Below, one piece after another: positions 22,576 through 33,982 of a stretch of 64,000 nt of DNA. Origin of the DNA: Spizellomyces punctatus DAOM BR117 (Eukaryota > Chytridiomycota > Chytridiomycetes > Spizellomycetales > Spizellomycetaceae); contig NW_015971543.1 in the NCBI RefSeq assembly GCF_000182565.1, forward strand, positions 469,397 through 533,396, given 5' to 3'. The notes under the pieces are model-generated. The model was given only the letters and a program-made list of their open reading frames with translations, searched no databases and was not told where the DNA came from. Position numbers and translations under genes: made by a program. The first letter of the stretch is position 1. Every line of letters starts with the position of its first letter.

Positions 22576-23633
22576 TTAGGATGGCTTCATTCCACGCTCT
22601 ATTAGGAACCGCTCATGCTCATATTTAAGTTGCAGTTGCTTCTGCTCATATTTAAGTTGCAGTTGCTTCGTCTTCTCCTGCTCCAGCTTCGTCTTCTCCT
22701 GCTCCAGCTTCGTCTTCTCCTGCTCCAGCTTCGTCTTCTCCTGCTCCAGCTTCGTCTTCTCCTTGTCCCTTTCCAAATCAATCTCGGCTAGCCGCACCCG
22801 TTCAGTCGTAATGCTTCGGTGCTCCATTTTAAATGCATGAAAGGCTTGGAGGGTGGCTTTTTCGTCGAAAGCTAGATATTGAAGTTTGTCGTTTAATTGC
22901 TATGGCAACAATGACTCATACACTCAGCGCCTTGTCCTTACCAGGCTTCTTTGGCTTTTTTGAGATCAGTCTTTCTAAAAACTGAGATCCGGCAGCTATG
23001 CTGGCTGAGGTCAAGGAGGACGATGGCACGCCAACGGCACTTATGATAGCCGTTGTTGCGAGCGCGAAACTGCTTGCCAGCGGGACACTTCCTACTGTAT
23101 GCGAAGCGGCATTCACTGCCACCCGAGACAGCATCGATTCTTGATATGAAGGGGGCAGCTCGATGGGAAGGGCGTGGTCCAGGTCGCCTAGAGAATAGTT
23201 AGCGACATGAAAGATAGTCGCTAGTATTACCATCTAACATACCACTGGAAGCCTTCTTAAAAATACCGCCATGATTGACCGTTACCCGAATAATCACGCC
23301 GTAGAATAGTGGATCCCCCTCCACTTCCTTTACGGTCATCTGCGGTTGAGAAAGGCTATGATGGCTAATTCAGTGGATGCTACAATCAGGTCTGAAAAGC
23401 GTTGTATAGTACCGTAACTCCTCAACCACTGTCGTCACATCGTCTCTGGCCCCTTGCATGGTGATGATGCTGTCAGGGCCAATGCGTTGGGCTTCCATAC
23501 GCACTCCATTCTTTGCACATAGGGTAGCAGCTAATTTCTTGAATGGTGTGTCGGCTGTAGTTGCTGTCAGGATGGTTATAGTGTTTTCACTGGTAGGTGG
23601 GATTGTGATCTCTGTGGCAGCGTTCAAAGACAT
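22576..23633 (-). CDS. Tandem small-protein family, copy 3 (with heptad repeats)
   Basis: Four exons give about 280 residues. Exon 1 (ATG 23633) reads MSLNAATEITIPPTSENT and contains GVRMEAQRIGPDSIITMQG. Exon 2 reads QPQMTVKEVEGDPLFYGVII and ends ASSG. Exon 3 has PPSYQESMLSR, an Ala/Ser-rich stretch and KKPKKPG. Exon 4 has ATLQAFHAFKMEHRSITTER and RLAEIDLE, then four in-register EKTKLEQ heptads and two copies of a KYEQKQLQL nonad, ending at 22576. The heptads should form a coiled coil. It shares introns and motifs with copies 1 and 2. No known family is recognised, and no membrane or export signal is evident. Confidence 0.65.
22616..22669. repeat. 27-nt direct repeat, two copies, in copy 3 coding sequence
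   Basis: Two adjacent, apparently identical 27-nt units (TGCTCATATTTAAGTTGCAG plus GTTGCTTC-type end) encode the KYEQKQLQL nonad on the minus strand. The length is a multiple of three, so the frame is kept. Confidence 0.9.
22669..22763. repeat. 21-nt minisatellite (4 copies plus a partial) in copy 3 coding sequence
   Basis: The unit CGTCTTCTCCTGCTCCAGCT+T repeats without change at 22669, 22690, 22711 and 22732, with a partial diverged unit at 22753. It encodes the heptad EKTKLEQ on the minus strand. Perfect identity between units suggests recent expansion. Confidence 0.95.
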
Positions 23634-23939
23634 CGTTATTAACGATTTTCGTACAGAAGATGAGAATGGTGCAAGAAGATGGTAGCGTGTCAGGGAAGAA
23701 AGGAACAGTCTCCTTTTTATGTGCAAGGAAATGGTGCAACAAAAACGCAATGGAAACTCCTAAGTCGCAAGCGGCGCAGACATCCGATATGAACGCAGAT
23801 GCATGTACTATTAAAAGAACTTCGACGCCTCTTTCCTGATAAACATTTATGATTAAGACGTTATGACACGGAAGGCGTGCATACCTCTCCCGTCTATTTT
23901 TAGTTACTTGGATTGCTGAAATGCTCGAGAATGCACGCG

Positions 23940-24260
23940 TTCCAGTCCCGTCCACTCCAGGCCAGAACACTCGACGTTTCCAGAAAAAACGTAGGCGTTG
24001 TTATTCTGAAAAAGAATTCCAAGCTTTGGCTTTTTTTTGGATGTTCTAGTGGACAAGTGTTCCTTCATCCCAACAGGAAAAGTCTCGAGCCAAACGCCAC
24101 CGATCTGAAATGGTCGAGAATGCCCGTATCGCAGTCCCGTCCACTCCAGGCCAGAACACTCGTCGTTTCCAAAGGGATCTTCGTTGTGAAGTAGAACTCC
24201 AGTTATTTTTTTGTTTATGCGGATATGTCAGTCCTTCATCTCCACGGGAAACACATTGAG
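23940..24260. repeat. Two 5' flank units upstream of copy 3
   Basis: Units at 23940-24085 and 24128-24260 both carry CAGTCCCGTCCACTCCAGGC and CCAGAACACTCG, then TTCCTTCATC..CACAGGAAAA or a variant. There is only one downstream gene on the minus strand, so one unit is an extra duplicate or belonged to a lost copy. Confidence 0.8.
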
Positions 24261-24279
24261 GGCGAAGCCAAAGGATACC

Positions 24280-24620
24280 TGATATGTCAGTTCTGCATTG
24301 TGTTTCAAGGTCGCATCACTGTCCCCAACCCAACCCCTTTCCAACCACAGAACGTGCATGGACTTTCGTCCCATCTCTTAGTGTATTGGCATCTCTGACC
24401 CAACGTTGCTTACCTGATGAATTATGAGTGATCGACAGTCATGTGACTCTAGTGGCTGTACATTCCATTCCATGAAAGGCTCAGCATTGTGATGAAGGAG
24501 GCAGTGCTGAACTTTTCTACGGCGGGGCTTTGAGATTGGCGAGAACCGAGGGCATTTTGTTCCAAGACGGAGGGCAGCAGGGTTTCTGCTGTGCAAGCCA
24601 TTTCCATTGCTTGTATATAG
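24280..24620. repeat. Upstream region of the subtilase, duplicated at 20700-20950
   Basis: Immediately precedes the subtilase ATG. Shared anchors are listed under the relic copy. As the copy next to an intact gene, this is probably the functional promoter. Confidence 0.8.
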
Positions 24621-24657
24621 TCGATCGTTTTGTTCTTTGCAGATTTGATTCACGCGC

Positions 24658-26438
24658 ATGGGCACCATGACACTCAATACACGAACATGGGTGGGGGCCG
24701 CCCTCGCGCTATATGTAGCTATCTTTTCTGTTACTGCATTCTGTCAACCGCTCGCCTTGTTACCGCTGCGTCCAGTCATGCAACCGGCCGCATTTGCGCC
24801 TCACAACATGGAAATCGCCGAACAACCAGCACAGCGAGGTAAGTGCATGTTCTCCTGTCGCGGGGCTACCCTAAGATTCACGCTAACCGCTTGGTTTGTG
24901 CGTAGTTCAAGGAGCTGTGACTCTCCCAGATCTCTCCAAAATCACCATTCCAGACAATTTCAACTTGTCCCAAGCTGTCAAGGACATTTTGGATAAGCTG
25001 CCCCCCGACTTGCGCGCTCCAGGCTCTGTATCAAGAGATCGCTACATTGTTGCCTTGCATCCAAATGCAACATCCGACGACCTTAACAGCCATCTTCAGT
25101 GGATCATCAACATGCTCAGTGACACGCAACTTTTCGACAAGGATACCATCAACAAATTTGCTGGCATCCTCCAAAAGTTTGATTCAGAGTTCCTGAGAGG
25201 TTATCAGGGCCACTTCCCAGAATGGCTTGTGGCCCTCATTCAAAGGAGTCCCCTGGTGAGACTGGTAGAAAGAGATCAGTATGTCGGCGGGACACAATCA
25301 CCTGTATCCAACAACCCATATGTGACCATGACGGGATTCTTGGCTGCTGCGAATGAGAGTCAGACGGTTTTCCAGCGAGATCCACCATGGGGACTCGATC
25401 GCATCTCTCATCGCGAGCCCGGTTTCCAGGGCCTCTATGTGTATCCACCTAATGGAGGGTATGTAATGACTGGAGAGTGTTTTGTGGCGCTCGCAAGGCT
25501 CTAACGATTCACTGTTTTTCAGGGCGGGTGTGGACATTTACATTGTGGACACGGGATGCAACGTGGCCCACGATGATTTCGGTGGACGTGCTCGCACTGG
25601 CGCCTCCTTTTCAGCGGACGGCGACATTGACGGCAACGGACACGGCACACACGTTTCAGGTACTGCAGCCGGAGCAACCTATGGCGTCGCAAAGGCTGCC
25701 AACATTGTTGCCGTCAAAGTGTTGGACAATGACGGGAACGGCCTTGTTAGCCAGGTCATCAAGGGATTGGAATGGGTCTTGGGTCAAGTCCGCCAAAATA
25801 CAACGCGAAGAGCCGTAATTAACATGAGTTTGGGGGGAGGTGGCACATCTGCATTGATGAATGAGGTGATTGGACGCGCGGTTGGATTGGGTGTGCCTGT
25901 TGCCGTCGCAGCTGGTAACAACAATACAAATGCTTGCGATTCATCTCCAGCCGATTCTGGCGTGGTCATGACGGTTGGAGCCTCGACGGAAACCGATCGA
26001 CGAGCCTCGTTTTCCAATTTTGGTTCCTGCGTCAGTAAGTGCCCCTACGTTTTTCTAACCTTTTTCTGTTGCACATTTACTCATCATTGCATGACAACAG
26101 ATATTTTCGCACCGGGGACCAACATTACATCTGCTTGGTACACTTCAAATACAGCGACTCGCGTATCCTCTGGCACCTCCATGGCCTCTCCCCATGTTGC
26201 CGGTATGATGGCTGTCGTCTTGTCCCTGTATCCGTCTGCATCAGCTCGGGATGTGTATACCATCATACAAGACATTAGCACCAAAGGCGCCATCAACAAT
26301 GCGACATTGAATGCGAGTATCAATCAGCTCTTGTATAATGGGATAAATGGGACGAGGTTTGATGGCCTAGGACGGTCCTTTGGGCTGACAGGCCAATGGA
26401 AGTTGGTTTGGGAGACTGTACAATCGGTTTGGATGTAG
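24658..26438 (+). CDS. Secreted subtilisin-like serine protease (S8, proteinase K type)
   Basis: About 540 residues in four exons. The start MGTMTLNTRTW is followed by a hydrophobic core (VGAALALYVAIFSVTAF), a clear signal peptide. An I9-type propeptide follows (RYIVALHPNATSDDL ... VERDQYV). The mature domain has the Asp site VDTGCNVAHDDFGGR, the His site GNGHGTHVSGT, the oxyanion Asn in AAGNNNTNACDSS and the Ser site SGTSMASPHVAG. The stop is at 26438. Introns lie at about 24840-24904, 25461-25522 and 26034-26099. It should be secreted, self-processed and broadly proteolytic, fitting a saprotroph or parasite. Its upstream region is duplicated in the neighbouring tandem array, so the locus has been rearranged. 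All catalytic residues are intact. Confidence 0.95.
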
Positions 26439-26860
26439 TATAGAGAGTTGAGGATACGTTTTTTTTTTATTTTGCAGGATTCTTGTAGATGGATGTCTCT
26501 GACAGTTTTGTAAACATGTATTATTGCAAAAGCCCGTTTTTTTAAAAATGCCTCAGTCTGTTTGTCGATTGGACTTTATCCGCCATAGTCCGGAGGTCCG
26601 GAAATGCTGCTGACTCACACACAACCTTCGTATTTCACTATGGCAACCGGTACTGAAGTTCGTCAGAGGTCGTTGGGAAGGGTGCCGCCAGCGTCAGATC
26701 GGGTTATCCAAACTGCGGAAAAAAGATCAGATATCTGGCAGTAGACTGTAGGACCTGGGTACTATAGAGGGTTTTCACGTTCATGTAAGTTTTGTTGGTT
26801 CCTTGCTTGCATTCTTCATTTTCGGTTTTTGACTTGTTTCCAACAGTATCGATTTACATT
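26439..26860. other. Intergenic between subtilase and m-AAA protease
   Basis: Contains a poly-T tract (about 26460-26470) and no coding frame. It is expected to hold the subtilase 3' UTR and the m-AAA promoter. Confidence 0.5.
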
Positions 26861-29379
26861 ATGGCCTCCCTACTACAAAATGGGAGAGCCCTTTGGCGAA
26901 ACACTCGCCACCTGTCCGCAGCTCCCACCTGGCATTCATTCACACGCAAATCCATTCACTGTCTGACACATACGCGACAGCCGTTGGCCCGCAGTCGCCT
27001 ATTATCATTGCTAGAGACGCAGAGTTGGGGGTCGATACGGAGCATGGCGTCCGAAAGTGACCCGAAAACGAATGACGAGGAGCGGAGATTGCCAAAGGGG
27101 TTTGAGCATTTTGCCAAGCCGCCAAAGAGAGAGCCAAAGGAGAAGGAGCGTGAAAATGAGGAAGAAGAGAGTTCGCGGGAGGAGACGGGACGGCGACAAA
27201 AGAAGAGGGATAGTGAGGGTGCAGAAGACAAAGGGAAAAGCGGTAAGGATGGTGCGTTTGTAAGCGCAATGCTGTGATGGTACTCATCTTTTACTGCAGG
27301 CAAGATTCCAAAACCTCCGCCACCAATAGAGATCTTTACAATCAAGATCAACCCCAACATGGTCCTCCTCTACGGTCTGCCCGCCGCATTTTTGCTATAC
27401 AACTTTTGGTCCAGCTACTCTTCCGAACAGCAAATAACATGGCAAGATTTCCGCGCCAACATGCTCGACAAGGGCTATGTTGACCATCTGGAAGTCGTCA
27501 ACAAAAGCATTGTACGCGTGTACCTCCGTCCTGATGCTCCCCAACTTCGTTCGTCATCTCATGGTCCTTTGCCCGCCAACCAACCCCACTACTACTTTAC
27601 GATTGGGAGTGTAGAGTCGTTTGAGAGAAACTTGGAGTTGGCGCAACGGGAGCTTGGGATCCCTGCACGGGAACGTATACCAGTGACCTATGTTAATGAG
27701 CTCAGCACCATGTCCATTTTGCTGAACTTGGCGCCAACATTTTTGATGGTGGGTGTCTTGTTCTGGCTATCGCGGCGGGCGGCTGGTGGTGCGAGTGGTG
27801 GACAAGGCATCTTTGGAATCGGCAAGTCGAGGGCGAAGCTATACAACCATGAAACAGAGGTCAAGGTCAAGTTCAAGGATGTAGCAGGGATGGATGAGGC
27901 CAAGGAGGAAATTATGGAGTTTGTAAAGTTTTTAAAGGACCCTGCGCGATACGAGCGGTTGGGGGCAAAGATTCCCAAGGGTGCAATTTTGTCGGGGCCT
28001 CCTGGAACGGGTAAAACGCTCTTGGCCAAAGCCACGGCAGGAGAGGCGGGTACACCATTTTTAAGCGTATCTGGATCCGAGTTTGTGGAGATGTTTGTAG
28101 GAGTCGGCTCGTCCCGTGTGCGAGACCTCTTTGCCAACGCCAAAAAACATGCCCCGTGCATTATTTTCATTGACGAAATTGATGCGATTGGAAAGGCGCG
28201 TGGAAGGGGTGGATACGCCGGTGGAAATGATGAACGGGAGAGCACACTCAACCAACTGTTGGTTGAAATGGACGGGTTTGGATCGAGCGAGCACGTGGTT
28301 GTGCTGGCGGGTACTAACCGGCCTGATGTTCTTGACCCGGCGTTGCTCCGACCTGGCCGATTCGACCGACACATTGCCATCGACCGGCCTGACATTAAGG
28401 GCCGAGTGGAGATCTTCAAGGTGCATCTCAAACCTATCAAAACGACCGAGGACATTGAAAAGCTTGCTCGGAAATTAGCAGCATTGACTCCAGGCTTTTC
28501 TGGAGCGGATGTTCACAACGTCTGTAACGAAGCCGCCCTCATTGCTGCCCGACAGCTCTCTGATTCCGTCACGGAGAAGCATTTTGAGGCTGCCATCGAA
28601 CGTGTTATTGCTGGTCTCGAAAAGAAATCCCGTGTCCTCTCTCCCGAAGAAAAGAAGATTGTTGCTCATCACGAAGCCGGACACGCTGTTGCTGGATGGT
28701 TCCTCCAACACGCCCACCCCCTCCTCAAAGTCTCCATCATCCCCCGTGGAGTCGGCGCCCTCGGGTACGCACAGTACCTTCCAAAAGAAGAATACCTGCA
28801 CTCCACCTCTCAAATGCTCGACATGATGTGCATGACCCTCGGCGGCCGTGCGTCCGAGCAAATCTTTTTCAAGTCGATCACAACGGGTGCACAAGATGAC
28901 CTCCAAAAAGTGACGAAAATGGCATACGCCCAAGTCATGACGTACGGCATGACGAAACTTGGTCACATCTCATACGGCAACCCGAACGGCGAACAGCAGT
29001 TCCAGAAACCTTATTCTGAAGAAACTGCCAAACTCATTGACGAAGAAGTTCGGGGCATTATTGCATCTGCTTACGAGCGTACTGTCCAGCTTCTCACGGA
29101 CCGAAGTGCTGAAGTCAAAAAAGTCGCAAACTTGTTGTTGGAAAAGGAAGTTATTGGTCGGGAAGATATGATTAAACTTTTGGGACCTAGGTAAGCTATC
29201 TTTGTCTCTCTTGTTTGTTTTGCCCACATTGACTTTGTTGGCTTCCTAGACAATGGCCGGATACTGGCAACTATGTGGAGTACCTCGGCACTCCAGAAGG
29301 GCAGGACGCACACGAGTTGGTGGAACAGTTGAAACAAGAAGAACAGAAAAAGAAAAAGGATGCTGAGAGTGATGCATAG
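26861..29379 (+). CDS. YTA12: Mitochondrial m-AAA protease subunit (Yta12/Rca1-like)
   Basis: About 800 residues in three exons. [19 protein letters not shown] is Arg-rich without acids and looks like a mitochondrial presequence. A charged low-complexity linker follows, then TM1 ([15 protein letters not shown]), the intermembrane domain, TM2 ([17 protein letters not shown]), the AAA module with Walker A GPPGTGKT, Walker [12 protein letters not shown] and SRH residues near RPGRFDRH, and the zinc protease site [11 protein letters not shown]. The last exon (29250-29379) ends KKDAESDA. Yta12 and Afg3 form the matrix-facing inner-membrane protease that degrades misfolded membrane proteins and matures ribosomal protein bL32m. 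FLSVSGSEF and the Gly-rich loop before GGNDERE favour Yta12/Rca1 over Afg3, but the paralogue choice is tentative. Confidence 0.95.
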
Positions 29380-29898
29380 AATTTCGATATCATTAATTTT
29401 GGTGTTTGATGTGATGATTTTTTTTACAAGAAACATCTGGTTTAAACAACGTGTCTGTGATTGGAGATTGACCTCTTAAAGATACCTCATTCTGATTTTT
29501 CACTATTGGTTTATGTGTACGGATTTGGGCTTTGAGTGAATCGCATGATAGTTTCCCGCGGGATTGGTTTTGCTTTACCCCAATTGGCTTACATAAACCA
29601 GGCTCCGCTACCAGGAGGCCAGACTTTCCGATACCCCCAATGATCTAGCCATCATGTATCGACCCTTCTATATTTATCACAAGGTTTACTTACTAAATAT
29701 TGGGAGACGCAGAGACACGGCACAGTTAGACTTGACGGAACTGGTGCAATCCTATCGGTGTAGCTTTCTTGCGTTAATTTCCAGGGTTGGAGTTTAAAAC
29801 TTTGTAGATTGGGTCTTCTCCCCTTCTCCAAAACCAAGGATATTTTCTTTTTTCACGCATTTCGGGTGCCGGGCACCATTTTTGGGACGTCGACCAAG
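29380..29898. other. Intergenic upstream of the membrane-protein gene
   Basis: No coding frame is recognised. It holds the m-AAA 3' UTR and the next promoter. Confidence 0.5.
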
Positions 29899-31005
29899 AT
29901 GCCATACACTGCCGACCACCTCGCCTCCAACTACGCCTGGGGTGCCCTCATCCTCTCCACAATAACCCTCCTCACCTGTCTCAAAACCTGGCTATCACAC
30001 TACACAACCTTCCATCTCCACCTCGGCATCATTTCCAGTGGTGTATCCTTGTTTCTGATATTGTTTGCGGTCAAAACGGGGTATTTCGTTCAAGGTGCCA
30101 AGCTTCGACCGGGGTTTGCAATGTTGTATTTGAGTGTGGATTGGGTTTTGTATTTTACGATGATGGGGTATATTTGGTTTGTTAGCGAGCGGGTCAAGAG
30201 GTTTGAAATAGTAAATGTCCATCCTTTTTTTTTTGCTCGAGATTGTGTGTGATGCAAAGTTGATAAGTTTTTGATGTAGGTTCTCAAGATCCCCCGAAAA
30301 GTCGTCCCACTTATTCAAGTCATTGGCGCTATCCTCCTTTTCTTCCTCCTCCTCGCCGAACTTGTATGGATGATCAAAGACATGGACTCGGGTTTAATCT
30401 TTTCGTTTTACAACGTAGCAGAGACGCTTCTTTTTGGATATGCTGCTATAGTCGAATGGGGATGCGGGATCGCCATTATTGTCGCGGCATATAAAATCAG
30501 GAACGCATTAGGCGCAATCTTTCGGCGTCTTTTTATTTCCCTTCTCGTTGCGTTTTTATTCCAATTTATCTTGTCGATTGGGTCGACGGGTTTGAAATCT
30601 TTATGTTGGACCGTCTGTGGACCTGATCCATCCTGCGATGCTACTGATCCCGATACGCTTTGCGGTCCTATTGAATCGCAGTGCCCGTACCCCCTCATGG
30701 TTGCGACGTGTGGTGTTCCCCTCGTAGTCCTCAGTCTCCATTATGCTATGTTGGTCACATTTCAATTTACTTTGACCACCATGTTGAGGATGTGGCCTGT
30801 TGAGGGGATTCAGCTGGAGCCGTCTGCATTGTATAGTAAGGATAAGGAGAAGACGGTAGTTGTGCGGGCTGTGGGGGAGGATCCGGGGGATTGGAGGAGG
30901 GTGGGGATGGGGGTGAGGGTGGGTGGTATGGTGGGAGGGGCGAGGGAGGGGACAGGACAGAGAGTAGAGAGTCCGGGGGTGAGAGGGATAAGAGAGGGCG
31001 TTTAG
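29899..31005 (+). CDS. Unknown multi-pass membrane protein (about seven TM segments)
   Basis: Two exons, 29899-30210 and 30280-31005, join in phase to 345 residues. Start ATG 29899 (MPYTADHLASNYAW) has no frame conflict. Hydrophobic spans of membrane length occur at about residues 15-30, 40-62, 77-97, 110-132, 140-170, 180-205 and 238-262. Between the sixth and seventh is a Cys-rich loop (CWTVCGPDPSCDATDPDTLC) that probably forms disulphides outside the cytosol. The C-terminal tail is Gly/Arg/Val-rich and low in complexity. The topology resembles fungal seven-TM orphan proteins, but no motif identifies a receptor class or transporter. Convergent with the RhoGAP gene. Splicing is supported by the phase match and a GTAAAT...TAG intron. 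Confidence 0.75.
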
Positions 31006-31230
31006 GAGGATATCCCAGTAAGAATGATAGAGGCATGGAATATGTACAAAGGATGAACTGGTTTCCAAAATATTGAACAAGTCCGCTAACGACGTGAAAT
31101 GCAACAGAACAGACATTCAGTCAACGAGACCAAGAGATGGGCTCTAACCACATGTACAAAAAACATTTAAAACTTCCTACTCCACCCCACTTTAACGCAA
31201 ACCATAACATACACATTTCAACCATCTACA

Positions 31231-32496
31231 CTACTCTGCCGCAAGCGCAACACCCCCAACCCCACCTTCAGCAGCCTTTTCCCCCTCCCTACCAAAAACC
31301 TCCTCCCAATTCCGCACAAGCACTTCTATCAACGCTTCTACACCGGGAAACATGACTATAGCGAGATTCTCCGGAGTCATCTTGTTAATGTCCGAGTGGG
31401 CCGTAATGCGGGAGAGATGACGGGTCAAGTAACGCACAAGATTAAAGTGTGATGGGGATGTTAGTGTTTTCCGGAGGAGGGGATTGAGGAATGCGGCTGG
31501 GGTTGCTGTCATGCAAAATCACTTAATATAATGATTATACAGATACTTGTCAATTGACGATAACATACATATTATGGCATTCCGAAGATGGATCTTGACG
31601 TCTTCTCCGCCCCATATTCCGCCGGGTATAGACGCCAGATACTTTTTCAGCAGTGACGCCACGGTATGTGGGGATTCGTGGACGGGGAACACATAGTCGA
31701 ATGCACCGGTATCAATGGAGAGTTGGTAGGTTTGGACTTTACGATGTGATCCCGGGACGCGATACAGCCCCTCCTTGTCAATCGCTAAACACATATCAAA
31801 AACCTGCAACGTGAACAGACTCGCTGAAAACAGGCTACAAACCATTTGCTTCAATCCACTCTACACACACTCTCACCAGCCGCGGGACACCTTCTGCGAC
31901 ATGGTCCCGCTTGTCAACTGGGTCGGGCTCTGATTCCCGTTCTCGGTCTGTTATCACTTCCAGAGGGACCCCAAAAGTGCGTACAAGTTCTAGTGATATC
32001 GTTCGGGGAGGAAGGGACATTGGCGTATCGGCTCGTGGTGGTGGTGGTGAAGGAGTGGATTGGAGTACCCTGTCATTATCACAATTGAGATATGAATAAG
32101 TATGCCTACAATCATTCAAACTGTCATACGAAAAGAGGAATACCTATTTGAACCTTCCCAGCCATCCCTCCTCTCCTCCTTTGGTCGTCTCAACCGGCCC
32201 GCCCATTTTGCAATCCCCGCCCACCAAACCCCCTGATCATCCTCCTTTTTTTGTCGTTCCTCTCTCAAACTTGCTGCCCGACTTGGTACACGTAAATGCG
32301 TTTCGTCGCTCTTGCGCATGGCTCGTCGACGTGGGAGGGGCGGTGGGGAGATGGATGTTGGCGGCACTGGTGAGAAGGGTGGGTCCGAGGGATATGATGG
32401 TCCTGGGGAGAAGGGCGGGTCTGGGGAGACGGTTATCATTGGTGTGGAAGGTATACGTGGTAGGGACAGAAACGGGCGAAGATCGCTTGAAGACAT
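31231..32496 (-). CDS. RhoGAP-domain protein
   Basis: From ATG 32496 (MSSSDLRPFLSLPRIP), a Pro/Ser-rich and basic N-terminus of about 130 residues is followed by the GAP domain: VPRLVRVCVEWIEANGL, then KEGLYRVPGSHRKVQ with the arginine finger in GLYRVPGS, then PHTVASLLKKYLASIPGGI, HFNLVRYLTRHLSRI and NKMTPENLAIVMFPG. The C-terminus is short and acidic, ending at 31231. The protein should speed GTP hydrolysis by Rho/Rac/Cdc42-type GTPases and so act on actin and polarity. At about 330 residues it is small, with no other recognisable domain. Four or so short introns are inferred. Confidence 0.88.
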
Positions 32497-33982
32497 TATT
32501 GTGAAATTGTTATTGGGGTGAGTCGGGTGTGCAGCTTCTATTTGTAGCTTTTTGAATTCGTCTTGACGATGCTTTGCATATTCCAGAAACGATCTTGGCA
32601 GAAAATGTTGAAGTGTTTTTCAAGGGCTGCTCTTCTTTTGCTTGGCCCTTTTGAACCTTTTATGTGCACAGCCGCGGGTCGTAGTCAGCTGGCGGCAATT
32701 ACATCAGCGCCCAAAAGCAACCTGCCACGCATTTGGGGGGGATTTTTAGTAAAGGCATATCGACTTTTCTTTTTTTTTTTTTTGTGGTTTTTTCTTTGAT
32801 GCGGGCTCACTAGGAGGGAATGTTTGGAGATATGGTATTGACACTGCCCAATTTCATGTATGGAAGGTTGGGTTTTGTCATGAATCAGGCTGTGGGCTTC
32901 AAGCCCCTACAGGCTGGCCTTCCCTCCACACGAAGCAGTCGGTTTTGTCACACTTGTTACGATCGGTCAAAACAATAGATATGGAGGGCAATTTGTAGTG
33001 TTCCAAGAGGGCTGTGTAGCGTATAGCACAGAAGTTGAATGTCCATTTTACGCCCACCGAAACATGGTACATTCTTGTAACTAGGTTTTACTTTTTCAAA
33101 TGCCACGTTTGTGTTCGACGTTTTTCTGATCTCTCTCAACATTGGTTCAGCCAAGATTTTCTCTACTACAAAACGTTTGTAGAACTGCTAATTGTAAGTA
33201 CTCAATGCGTCTCTGATTACCCATCTCTCCATCGTAAGTCGAGGCACCGACTGCGGGAAGTAGGACGGGGGGCTTTGGAGCCAAGGTAAACAGCGCCTCC
33301 AGAGACTTGCGACAATGTAGTGACAGAAGATCCCTATACCTTGGCAAACAGTCGGTGACGTTCCTCAGGTGGGCGTTCAGGACAGCCTTCCATTATTCCA
33401 TGGTCCCTTTTTGGTACATAGATCCAGCCAGAACGCCAGTCTCACCATGGTTTCCCAATTGCCGCTGTGTGGGCTTGAGTAAGTTGTCAGCCTGCTAGAG
33501 TCAGATTTAATGACATACTTGATTAATGTCCTTGATTTCTCCCTTGCTTTGACCACCCTGCAACCATTAATATCCCTCGTCTGTTAATTTACTCCTCATC
33601 AGTCACGCAGAAGAGAGAGCCTAAGGACAAGAACCTAACGACACAGGACAGCACAACAACCCAGCCCAACCTTAATGGATAGTGGACAACAGTTCCATTG
33701 TAACTAATACGATTAATTCCCCTGATGGGAGACTAGGCTGCAAAACAAGGCAGACTCTAGATGATGTGACATCATTTGTCTCTTCATGGCTGAAACGGGC
33801 TCATCTGGAATATAGTATGGAGATTACCCCATCTCGGCTGGTACCCGCACACAATACAGAGGATGCTGTCGCATTTGAAAGATGGGCTAATTCGCGATGC
33901 AAGCCATATATATTCAGCCAGTAATTGCTACTCGCATAAACCCTGCATATGCAATATCATGTGCAGAACCAGTTACCCAACA
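32497..33982. other. Gene-poor interval with a possible decayed frame
   Basis: No confident gene. It contains a poly-T tract at about 32768-32785. A minus-strand stretch at about 33156-33480 is open except for one TAA and reads VLNAHLRN ... LPRYRDLLSLHCRKSLEAL ... PPVLLP. This could be a relic of an EEP-like gene, but the resemblance is weak. Confidence 0.3.

Noticed and set aside
22616-22763. CRISPR-like repeats
   Set aside because: The units are contiguous without spacers and encode an in-frame coiled coil in a eukaryotic gene.
21743-23640. KH-domain or known nucleic-acid fold in the tandem family N-terminus
   Set aside because: There is no GxxG loop or other defining motif. The resemblance was only in length and hydrophobic pattern.
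27688-28455. 255-codon minus-strand open frame
   Set aside because: Lies antisense to the Walker A/AAA region of the m-AAA protease. It is a shadow caused by codon bias and its sequence has no domain.
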